A DNA stretch of 64,000 nt. Origin: Cyathus striatus. Lineage: Eukaryota; Basidiomycota; Agaricomycetes; Agaricales; Nidulariaceae. Of the stretch, positions 12,242 through 22,600 are shown one piece after another. A program made the translations under genes and the position numbers. Below the pieces are notes generated by a model, which saw nothing but the letters and a program-made list of their open reading frames with translations, did not search any database and was not told where the DNA came from. Location of the stretch: positions 4,588,001-4,652,000 of the forward strand of contig JAOVFP010000002.1 in the NCBI GenBank assembly GCA_025738555.1, given 5' to 3'. The stretch's first letter is position 1. Each line of letters opens with the position of its first letter.

Positions 12242-13541
12242 ATGTCGTCTATTACGGATATTTCGTCTGCTCTGGGCGAATACATGCTTAGGGGTTGGGT
12301 ATGTGGCCTTATACCAACTAGTCAGATCCATCCTAATCCCATATATCATTCATTTTACAGGTTCTCACCGACCACTCCTGTCCGAACGCTGGATGTGCTA
12401 TTCCAATGCTTAGATCTCCAAATGGAAAATCACCTGTTGTGGAATTCTGTGTAAATTGCAACAAGACTCCAGAGAGCAAGTCGTCCTCAATATAAATCAA
12501 TCCATTCATAAATCTGATGCCTCTCGCCAGACACACAGGATACCGCCAATCAGCACACTGCCAGAATCACTTATGCGACTTCGAATAGCTCCTTGTCCCA
12601 AATATCAAGGACCTCTACTCCTCCTACAGAAGTTTCAGATGCGATGAGTCTACCGGATTTTCCCCTCCTCCAGAAACAGAGCATTCACGCCGACGACGTG
12701 AACAGTCCGATCGGGCCTCAAGTGAAATTGGGAAGAGGTTGTTAAAGGGCTGGGCCATGCTAGCTGACGAATGTCCAAACCTCGATTGCTATGGTGTGCC
12801 TCTCGTGCGTCGGCCCAAAGCAGGCGGAGAAAAGGACCCACGGAAAGTAGGACATGTTAATCCACAATTCTTATACCGGTTTACGATATATCCTGGTAGG
12901 AATGCGTTATATGTGAATCTATTTATCTAACAGAAGTTGACTGGGCTGGACGAGAGCGACTGATTCCTGAAAGTTTGCAAATTCCTTACGCAATTCCAGA
13001 GAATGCTACGTCGGCTGTCCGAAGTCATACAATTTCCGAACCTTCTGCAACTGTTTTACCTGTGAGGCGTACGAAATATACGTAAAACGCTAAAATTCAT
13101 CAATCATATTCGAATAGAAAGCAGCGTTAGCCATCGAATCGCTCGCAGTTGAACAGACGGAAACCAAGGTTACTGTGAGTTTATTTGTGTATTGGGTAGT
13201 TGGAAAACATTGTTAACGTTTCCAAATAATTGATCTGTCGTGAATGCACAGGCAACATCTGCGTCCACTGTAAGTGAGATATTATTCATCCGCTGCTCTT
13301 ATGCTGACTTCGGTCTCAGAAACTTGTTGCTTCTCCATTTGGTGCTCTTGACGAATCTGTGAATGCCCTCCGAGCTTGTCTGCATGCATTATCAACCAAG
13401 CTGAATGACCTTTCTTCGTTGGGTGCCCTTGACACAATTGCCATTGCCAACACGGCCGATGCTATATCCAAGGTTACTCAGGCATTAACACATGTTAGAC
13501 AATTACAATGGTCGGAAACGCATGCTAGTACAATTCAGTGA
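12242..13541 (+). CDS. Auto_anti-p27 (SSSCA1/ZNRD2-like) protein with two zinc ribbons
   Basis: The domain is named after the human Sjogren/scleroderma autoantigen p27; its molecular role in fungi is not settled. Exon 1 plus exon 2 read MSSITDISSALGEYMLRGW, then VLTDHSCPNAGCAIPMLRSP and VVEFCVNC, giving a Cys4 ribbon of the form CxxxxC...CxxC. A second copy near 12735-12840 reads GKRLLKGWAMLADECPNLDC and GVPLVRRPKAGGEKD. A helical C-terminus (ESVNALRACLHALSTKLNDL) ends at 13541. The serine-rich linker at 12530-12700 changes frame near 12640 without an obvious intron, so its structure there is uncertain. The start at 12242 fits the family start. Confidence 0.72.
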
Positions 13542-13738
13542 TGTACTTTACATAGATATGCTCATGCTACTCGTTGTACTTCACCATGTGTCTGACTGTT
13601 CCGCAATACAGCTGTTTACACGATCGTTAAGAACGCATGGTGGCCGCGTGTGAGCAGGGTGCAAATATGACGCCAGGAAGTGTGCTGAGCCTCGCAGGAG
13701 GTATAAGAAACTTTTGCGGTCGTTCTGCTCTTGTACCA

Positions 13739-14911
13739 ATGATGCGCTTTAACATTTTCAAAGCATTTTCGGGAAATGGCAATACCAACTCATCCAGGAC
13801 ACAGCTAGCCGGCCCAAATACTGCGACATTAAAGGTTATCTGAATTAATCAACTCTTTGGCATTCGCTTATGCACTCTCTTTTCCACAGCCCAAAAGCAT
13901 TTTGTTAAATGGCACTACTGCTGCACCCTCAGTTCCTCTAACACATTCTCAACCTAGTCCTGTGCTTTCTCCGCTCTATCAGGAGACGTATAACGATGGA
14001 TACTCTCTTTCGGGCCAAACACCTTACCTTGATAGTAATAATCTTCACCATGAAGCTCAGCAGTACCCTTGGAGCCCCATTCCAAGTGTCGAACGGTCAG
14101 ACTCGGAGAGGACTAAGGAACACGAACACGATTTTCATCGTAGTACTCAGAGAATTCATAATACAGGCCCGCTCGAACACCTGGTGGAGCTCCGCCACCA
14201 ACTACCAACCGAGAATAGCATGACAAGTAGAAACGTTCGTGATAACACTTCTAGACACCATCCCAATAGTATGCGGTATGCTTCTGAATCTACTCGTACC
14301 ATGGGGTACGCACCTGTTCCTGTATGCATTTATTCCTATGCCGTTACAGGTCGAATCGCTCATCGTTGGCTAGAGAGACCTACGACCCGACACGCAGGCA
14401 AGTAAACAGCACAGGACGGCTGTCACGACTTCCAGCCACTATGCACATCGCCCCGAAATGATTGAGGTAAACGATGACCTTGCCACATCAACCGCACAGT
14501 AGTGATCTGACTATAGCCAGTAATTTATGAACGCGACCCATGGCCGACCGACGACCCGCTTGAACCGGAGGTATATCACTACATTATCCCATCTGGCGTC
14601 GAAGTGGTCTTCAAGGACGAGGATGGAAACGAAATAACGAGGTGAGATTCCATCTCCACTGTTTTATATATCCAAATGCAAGTCCTGGTATATCGTCGCA
14701 GAATTGGGAGATCTCACGAACCGCTGGGCTACCACGAATCAAAGAGGGCTGTTCCAATTGTCGTTGAAGATGAGCTGGGACATGAACTTTTCCGGTATAC
14801 TACTACTACTATAGACCTCATCAAGTAGCACTGATAGCAATGGACTACAAGGACACCAAGTTGGGGAAATTCATCTCATACAGACTCTTCACCAAGAAGA
14901 ATGAGTGGTAA
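13739..14911 (+). CDS. Disordered hypothetical protein with conserved-looking acidic C-terminal part
   Basis: I do not recognise this protein. The first exon starts MMRFNIFKAFSGNGNTNSSR and splices (intron about 13836-13910) to a Pro/Ser/Tyr-rich disordered stretch containing PSPVLSPLYQETYNDGYSLS. The last third looks folded: YERDPWPTDDPLEPEVYHYI, PSGVEVVFKDEDGNEITRIG and RAVPIVVEDELGHELF. One intron (14398-14435) starts with GC (AG|GCAAGT) and ends with AG. The frame only joins across it if that GC donor is used. The final exon is ambiguous; I chose the frame ending FTKKNEW at 14911. An in-frame ATG at 13637 would lengthen the N-terminus. Confidence 0.5.
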
Positions 14912-15216
14912 CCTGCAGAATAGATACACCAAAGAGCATGTGTCAAATAAGTAAGCCATCTTTTATATGCAACACCAGGTTAATAAACACATGAACGAAG
15001 ATATAGGCCTCGTGACAATCCATCTTCACGTTCTGCGAGATACATACGGATTGACAATGAAGGAAGACAAATACCAATGTAAGTATCTCACACAATTCGA
15101 GTGTCCTTTGGTCACCTCTACCCAATAGCCAAGACACAGGAGTAAGGGAGCCTTCATTTCATGCTTGGGATAGGCCATATGTTTAATAATTTTTAATCTT
15201 GCAATAATATTGTGTT
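14912..15216. other. Intergenic between convergent genes
   Basis: This is a 3'-to-3' spacer. A minus-strand open frame at 14943-15137 has no recognisable features. I see no gene here. Confidence 0.4.
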
Positions 15217-16367
15217 TTAGCCGCGCTTCCGAAACTTTCCACCTATTCCCCGAGTTCTCGAGTTTGAAGATGGACCCTCCACTTTTTGAATATCTTCCCG
15301 ACTCAACTTGAGGAAGCCCCCGCTAAACCTACCCACACCCATACCTAATCCACGTTTTCGGCGTTCTCCTGATGTTTTGGAACTTGATCCTTCGTAAAGC
15401 TTCTTCAGTGTAGGGTGATAGTTCCCAAGGTTCTTTGCCTGAAGAAACAGTGTAATAGATATATGAGTGGACGTCGAAAACGCTTACCTCTTCCAACTTC
15501 CGGCACTCTTTCTCCCTTTGTTTCTCTGCGATACCTTCTCTAACCCGCTTGGCAGCTTTGTTCCTTTCCGTTTCCCGAACGAGCTTCTCTCCTTTGCCCA
15601 ACTTTGCGGAACCTGTCAATTCCAACACACGGCCCTGTAGTGCTTTCCGGCGTTGGGCGGGTGTAAGGTCCAATTCCGTATTTAAGGAGCCTGACAATAA
15701 ATTTGTATGAATTAATTTATGCAGTAAAGCATCATTTTGAGCATTTGTCCTGATGAATTGGTGGTTAAAACTCAAAGTAACTGTGCAATGAACTTCATGA
15801 ACGGTACCTGATATCTTCCTCATCTTCGTCCAGCTCCGATTTTTCCTTTGTCCCAGCGGTTGCAATATCAGAAGTTAACTTTGATATTTTTGAGGACTAA
15901 TAGAATAATCAGATGCAAAATGAAAGGCGTAAGACGGTATGAACCATGAATGTCTTCATGGATGCCTTTGTGTTGGTATCAGCACGTCTAGAACTCGAAG
16001 GATCGCAGAAAATAACTATGTTGGATTTCTGCGAATTACTTGCAGAAGCAGGTTCCTCAACTTCGTGTCATCAACCAGAGGTTATTGATCCACTCTTAGG
16101 TATATCACTTCAAAACCACATACCAGCACCAGTGTCATATCCGGACTCGCTTGATTCCGCATGGTGTGAGTCTGAAGCTGTATCTATTCCTAGCCATTCA
16201 TCTTCTTCGTCATTTTCTCCATCTACTACTGTATTTCGACTAGGAGGCTCGATGGTGCTCCGTTTCCGTTTCTTGGATGTGCTCGAGGGAAAAAACTGCA
16301 GAAATTGTTCTCCATGTGCTGTAAGAATCGCAAGAAGTTCTTGTTGGTCTGATTCCGTCATTAGCAA
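15217..16367 (-). CDS. DUF4602 / C1orf131-like nucleolar protein
   Basis: C1orf131 and yeast Faf1 belong to a small basic family linked to 40S ribosome assembly; placing this protein there is my inference from overall layout. The start at 16367 gives MLMTESDQQELLAILTAHGE, followed by acidic KRKRS and DGENDEEDEWLG stretches. A middle exon has SNIVIFCDPSS. The C-terminal block is LDLTPAQRRKALQGRVLELT, KAAKRVREGIAEKQREKECR and AKNLGNYHPTLKKLYEG. It ends in a basic Arg/Gly tail (GIGGKFRKRG) and stops at 15217. About five introns are present. Confidence 0.68.
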
Positions 16368-16498
16368 AACGGTTGTGGCCAGGTCGCGGTGCGTAATTGT
16401 AAATATGGGTGAGGGCTAGAAACAAGTAGCACAGCCACCTAAGTTCGGGGATGGGGTGATTTTCTCGGTTTCGTTTTTAAAGCTTACAACTGCTTACT

Positions 16499-17280
16499 AT
16501 GACGCGTCAACGAAAGAAACCGCCCCAACCAACGCCTGAGAAGCCTCTCATTGACATCTCAGAAGAGGAGCAATGGCGTCTTATTGACCGGTCTGGAATC
16601 CTCAAATCTGTCGACAACCCGTCATCCGACTCCTTTGGCCCAGTGAAGGAGGAACTAACTCCCCTTGGAGAAGAAATCTTTAACTCCTTGGTTTTAATTA
16701 TACCATTCACATCCATTCTTCTACTTATGGATATGTGAGTGATGTTATATGCGACGCGAATACTCGACGAACCACCCCCGTCCAGACTTATTCACCACCA
16801 GTATGGCCAACATGTGTCATTTCAGTCGCTTGTGGGCAGAATGATACCAAGTACTCCTAGTGGGTTACTACCATTGCTAATCGTGTTGTAGCCTGATCTG
16901 TATGAAGTTTTGTCTGCCTTCATCTTTTACAGTAGGTTGCAGTCACATGTTCCGTATCTCCTTCCTCATTCCTCTCGATTTCAGCAACGCGTTACAAACA
17001 GTATCGTAGCATGCAGTTTTTATTATTTGCATTATCTTGTCTCGTCAGCATGAGAATGATTTATCAAGTTAACCGTGCATCATGGTTAATCAATATGCGC
17101 CAGGCGAGCTTTCTATTCACATCCCGTATGATTTGCATTGACTCACAGGTAGAGCAGTGTCCGCCGCTGGCAACGCTTTGGATATATACTATTGTCCAGC
17201 TTGATTTAGGACCAGCAGTACTTAGTCTACTCACAACGTGGAGCTTCGTATGGTGGAAGGGTTTGAAATATTCTTTTTGA
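16499..17280 (+). CDS. Conserved fungal multi-span membrane protein (DUF7719-like)
   Basis: From MTRQRKKPPQPTPEKPLIDI the protein passes through a hydrophilic N-terminus to a first hydrophobic segment, NSLVLIIPFTSILLLMDI. It continues LIHHQYGQHVSFQSLVGRMI, then DLYEVLSAFIFY, MQFLLFALSCLVSMRMIYQV with RASWLINMRQ, and CPPLATLWIYTIVQLDLGPA, ending WWKGLKYSF at 17280. This order matches a conserved fungal membrane family that I recall as DUF7719; its function is unknown. The intron between MRQ and CPPL (17104-17157) starts with GC rather than GT. About five exons make up the gene. Confidence 0.72.
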
Positions 17281-17536
17281 TCACAAATAATTATATAAAT
17301 CATACAAAAATGAAGTACGAACTACGGCATGGAATGTAGCATCCAAATGCGGATGCGTTCTAATCGTCGAGTATGCCGCTTACACCAAGCTCCTGTGGAA
17401 GTTGGTGAGGAGTATGTGCATCACAGGCTATACAGAGTAGAAATATTAATATATGCTCGATGATACGCCAAACCCCGGAGTGTACTTGGTCCGGTGTGGC
17501 ACCTTATACAAGCAACCAATTTGTTGTAGTCCAATG
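17281..17536. other. Intergenic between convergent genes
   Basis: This is an AT-rich 3' spacer between the membrane protein gene and the ankyrin-type gene. No feature is recognised. Confidence 0.4.
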
Positions 17537-19129
17537 TTATATACCTTCACTATCATCAAGTTCAACAGCTAATAGTTCTACCTTCCTCTGTGAATATTAG
17601 GCATTAGAAACTTCATAAATAAAAGTTTAAGTAATACAGTGGACGGACACGAAATGTGATCGTTCTCCCTTGTAGTCCAGCTTCTAAAACGCGGAGTTGC
17701 CATTTTAACTGACGATTGCAGGTCTTCTCAACTTCGGATCGGTGCAAATGCAATCTGTCTGCAAAAGCTTTGTACACACGGTCATCTCTGGCAAAATAGT
17801 ATGTCTAAAACAGATAATGAAATGCATGATTAAGCAATCAAGTTATTGATGACCGTAAATGTCTTACCGGTATAGGTTCCCCAGACACTGTTTGGAGTAC
17901 AATAGACCATGCACTCATCAGAAGCAAGTCGCTAATTTCACATTAGCACTTGAGTGGATGATACTAAGTCACATAAGCACTCACGCTGTCGCGTTCGCCA
18001 CACTATAGTAAGTGCTAGGTTAAGTTATTATTGTCTTTTAAGTAAGCTTAGAAAAACATACTAATCTTCAAAGGATGCAATTAACCCAGCCTTCCCCAAT
18101 CGTTTAGTGGCAAAGCTACGCACAACTTCGCCAGCTAGTTGAACTGGACGACTGGCCGTACCAGCATTCAAGGCTCGCGAAATCGTCGAAACCTGAGATA
18201 ACACCCATTTGTCACCTTCGCTCATAATGAGAGTTTGCATGAAAGATGCGATAAGATCGCTTTGCGCCATGGCCAAGCCTTCATCAATTGCGAGCTTCAA
18301 GTTGGTACCTACAAGGGGTTGGCATAGAAATTAAAAGCCGCCGTTAACAGCTACTCACGCAGAGCCTTGAGATATATTTGGGTTGTTTGCTTTTTAACAT
18401 CTTCATCTTCAAGGTTATTTACCCACCGCGAGAATGCTCCAATGAGGATAATTGCGATATCTTTTCGTCCCAGCCTCATTGCATATACCAACGGTGTAGC
18501 TCCTCCAGACTTGCGCAGTAGAAGCTAATGCTCATATTCTTAGTGATTGTCTCAAACAACAAGGAGTGCACTGACATGAAATGCTTTGTCTCTGATTTCC
18601 ATGAGAAAAGTTACATCGTGCTCTTCAATAGCTCTAAAAACCTGGAAAGGCTGTAAACACGTTGTATCAGTTGTGCTGTATCAGCGCATAAAATTAACCT
18701 CAGGATCTTTCCAGCCAGAAGTTGCCGTCGCTTGAATGGGACTTCTTAGAAAAGACTTGATTGCTGATTTTATTGACGATGTAGACGAGATGCTAGTCCT
18801 TCTAGCACTGAGGGGCTCAGTTCCAATTTCTGATGCAGTGTCTTCCCTAGTGTCTTCTTCAGGAGATTGCGGCGAATTGCTTCGACGAAATTGTTTGAGG
18901 AATGTTTTGGGGCAAGATACTCGGCTTCTCTCTGCATAAATGCTCGAAAGACCTTGACATACTATCAGCAAAACCGCATTAATTTAGACATACCAGACGT
19001 AGGAAGTCGCTCTGGAAGACATAGTTCAGATACTACCGGCTTCCTGGCGACAAGGGGATTTACGACGCTGGAATTGGAATCGAGGGATTGCCCAATAGAC
19101 TGAACAAGATCGTAATTGTTAAATGACAT
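17537..19129 (-). CDS. Ankyrin-repeat-like fungal protein
   Basis: The start at 19129 gives MSFNNYDLVQSIGQSLDSNS. A serine-rich exon (to about 18695) is followed by FQVFRAIEEHDVTFLMEIRD and GGATPLVYAMRLGRKDIAII, which is ankyrin-like (TPLxYAxRxGxxDI). A helical block, LKLAIDEGLAMAQSDLIASF to SFEDY, comes next. After an 18-nt exon (17985-18002) the protein continues ADLLLMSAWSIVLQTVSGEP, ARDDRVYKAFADRLHLHRSE and ends RKVELLAVELDDSEGI at 17537. It resembles conserved fungal ankyrin proteins of unknown role. Two frames are open across the exon at 18700-18970; I chose the Ser/Thr-rich one because it joins the next exon. Confidence 0.65.
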
Positions 19130-19604
19130 TCGACTCAGCAAGATCACAGGTTGGAAAAGGATGAATAGGATATAGACATGTATCCAATACAAAGTTCGCG
19201 GGTTGAAAACAATGTAGGATCTGGTTGGCGAATCGTGATAGCTGGCGATACGGACTGTAAAGCTGTGGTTTGAAGATGAGCACGGAAATTTGATATACGT
19301 GCTCCAAATTAGTTCTGATAATAACAGCGAATGGAAGGATGAGCTTTTTGTTGTGAAGTTGTCAGAATCGTGCAGACAGCCTATTCAAGGCTTCAGATTC
19401 GGCAGTTGTAGATTCAAGTTGAAGGCTGAAGCTGAAGCTTGAAGCTCAGGAGTCAGAAGGCTGAGAAACAATGATTGTATTTATTATGTGCAAGTATGTA
19501 TATACTGGTTACATAATCGTCATAAAATCTAAGTTGGCCCAGGTCGTCTTATAAGTACTTAATTCCGTTCCATTGCTTACTGTCAACTTCGCGTCGAGCC
19601 TCTC
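19130..19604. promoter_or_regulatory. Divergent promoter region ankyrin gene / Dicer
   Basis: About 475 bases separate the two starts. Around 19395-19470 there is a purine-skewed stretch with repeated GAAGCTTGAAGCT-like units. No specific binding site is claimed. Confidence 0.45.
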
Positions 19605-22600
19605 ATGTTGAAGTTATGGACAGAAACTTCCAAAGATAATGAATGTCATTCAACTACTGATTTAGACGGTACAAGTCCATCTGCTCAGTTAAAAGATGCT
19701 GGAATGAATTCTAGTTCTTCAATCATCACTTCATCCGGCGGCCCTATCTGCACAAAACGGCCGCATGAAAAGGTTGAACCAGATTCTCCATATTCTTCTA
19801 TCTATGGTAAACCATCCAAAATACCGAAGACAGCTCACGGCGACTCTCTACGAACACACCTCCCTGAGGTTGTCTCGTCCGTTCAAGATAATCGAATGTC
19901 ACCTACTTCACTGTCAACATTTCGTGCGTGTGTGTTGGACCAAGCGAAGCATGAGAATAGTAATACAATTTTCTTTTCTTCTTCCAATGCAATACTTATC
20001 AGTTCCCAAGCCATGGTCGTATTGCCGCCCCTGAAATGTGATGCCTTCCATTATTTCTTTTCGGGATCATGTGCATTGATAAATTGTGTCTCGGTCAGCT
20101 GCGAGCGGCATATTAGTAGATTTCCTGCACTGGGCTGCGGAGAGTGAACGTAAGAGGCGATTGTCCGACTCTTATCAACCGCGTACAGCATTGCTTGTGG
20201 TGGAGTGTGTTATGTCTTTTTCTTCAATTGGCCCGATACTTAATTGATGTCTCACAGACATGAACAAACAGCGAATGAGTATCTCGACATCCTTAGCAAA
20301 GATATGCCATTGGTTTCAGTCAGTAGATGCATGGCGTTGCCCGCATTCAATAAACCAAAACATATCTTCAAGAAGGATATCTATATCATTCAATCACAAG
20401 TATGGTTTATCTTTATTCTAGCTTTGTCTCGTATTTTTAATTATGATTTTTCCAGGTTTTACTGGATGCCATGACCCAAGGCTTTCTTATGATGGACCAG
20501 ATTCATACTCTGGTTATCGGCGACATTGAGTCTATTAGAGAACTAGATTCCAATCTCTCGTTGCCAATCGTGCAAATAATGAATGGCTTCTACCTCCCAT
20601 GTAGTCAATCTTCGCGACCGCGTATATTTGCCTTAGCTTTGCCTGCCATTGATCGCTGGACTCTCTACGATTCTAGAATATTAAAACTAGAAGCGACTTT
20701 AAATTGCAAGATTTTTGGCATATCAGAAGAAAAGCGTCAAGAGATCTTGTCTCTGCCTGAGCGTCCAAATGAAACCATTATTCTGTATGAACCTTCCATT
20801 AAAACCGATGTAACTCCTCTATTCAAACAGCTTCATCACCTGGACCCCAAAGAGGTGTTTCTCCGTAATCAATTCATGATTTCACGATATGCACAAACGG
20901 AACTTGGTTCTTGCGCTGCAGATCTTGTGTGGCGACGAGCTCTGAAATCTATGGGGGCTCTAACTCATGCATCCAACACGGATGAAGAAAGCAGTACACC
21001 TTCAAGCGAGGATATCGGAGTTAAAGTTCGAGGTATTATCAAGAATTGGGCATTCACCATGTGCAATTTAGATCCGACATCTCATGGCTACAATGTCACC
21101 CACAAATTCCGACGGCTTGTGGAAGTTCTTCAGTCATCTGAACCGTATGGTGAAGCATTTCGTGCGGTGATATTCGGTATGTAAACTACCTATTTTCAAT
21201 ATCATATACATAATTCATCTAACATAGTACGTCGGAGAGCGATTGCGCTTATTCTTTGCGACTTGCTTCGGAACCTGGAAGATAAGCTTCACTTTGTGCG
21301 TCCATGTGCTCTCACTGGTAGGGGTTCTACGTCAGGCGTACAGCATCAGGTAAGGTCAGCTCTCTTTGACGCCACATTCCCATTTAATCTACGGCTACCC
21401 TAGCTTGAAGTGTATCATGGCTTTTCAAGTGGGAAATATAATGTTCTTATTGCCACAAAATCGGTTGAGGACTTGGATATTCCTAAAGCTGTGATAGTTG
21501 TTCGGTATGTCTTTTGACGTTACATTACATATCCCAACCTAATAATTCTTTTGAAGCTATGATGTGTTCGATAGTCAAATTTCTATGGCATTTTCTCGTG
21601 CTTGTGCACAAGGACGCGAAAGTTATCTGATTCACATGATAGAGCGAGGTAACTGCAGCCATCGTCGTATTTTATCCAATATCACGAATTTAGATATTGA
21701 AATTTTGCGCTGGAGTGAAACCTTATCCAAATCTCCTGAAAGTTCCATTCCCCCGATGACCATTTCCGAGAGCGGTAAAGCTTATCGTTCCGACAGCGAA
21801 GACGAAGACGGTCACTTAGAAAGATATATCGAAGATCCCACAACGAGTGGGCGCATTTATATGGAGGATTCAGTTACTGCCATACATCGCTTTGCTGCAT
21901 GCTCACAGCGAGATAAATCAGAATTTCGGCTGGGAATAGGTTCACCGTTGTTCACTTACAAACATGTTTATCAGGATCTTGGTGCAATGCACAATTATAC
22001 CTGCGGCATAAACCTTCCAGGGTCTCTTATCAACGGTATTATAGGACCTCCGTCGCCTTCAAAAGCTTATGCCAGACGTGCTGTCTGTTTCAAAGCATGC
22101 GAGGAATTGGCTAACTCAGGCTTGCTCGACTGTGAATTATTCCCGACGGCATCAACTCTGCCTGTTAATGATACAACTGAACTGATGCCATCCAATGTAG
22201 AAGAAGCAAAGGGCATACAATCCAAAGCCGGTGGGGGACTTCGATGTTATCCAAGGAAATTGCCGGATTTCTGGCAGAATACAGAAAAATTCACATGCAA
22301 AACCCTTCATCCAACCATTATCTACATTAGTTACCGTCTCGACGGCATTAAATCTTATGCTCCCATTATCCTTTTCGCTCGAAGACCTATTCCCCACATT
22401 CCAGCATTCCGTGTATTTTCATCTGGAAGTCCCGTACCTCTGGAGTTCTATTGCTTCCCAGCAGTTGATATAGATGAAGAGCAACTGGACAAGCTTCATG
22501 GCTACACTACGAGAATATATCGAGCCATCATGAACAAGCCTTGGACATGTCTCGCTGAAGAATTACTGTGTTTCTTTGCACCACTTCGCTCTGATTGGGT

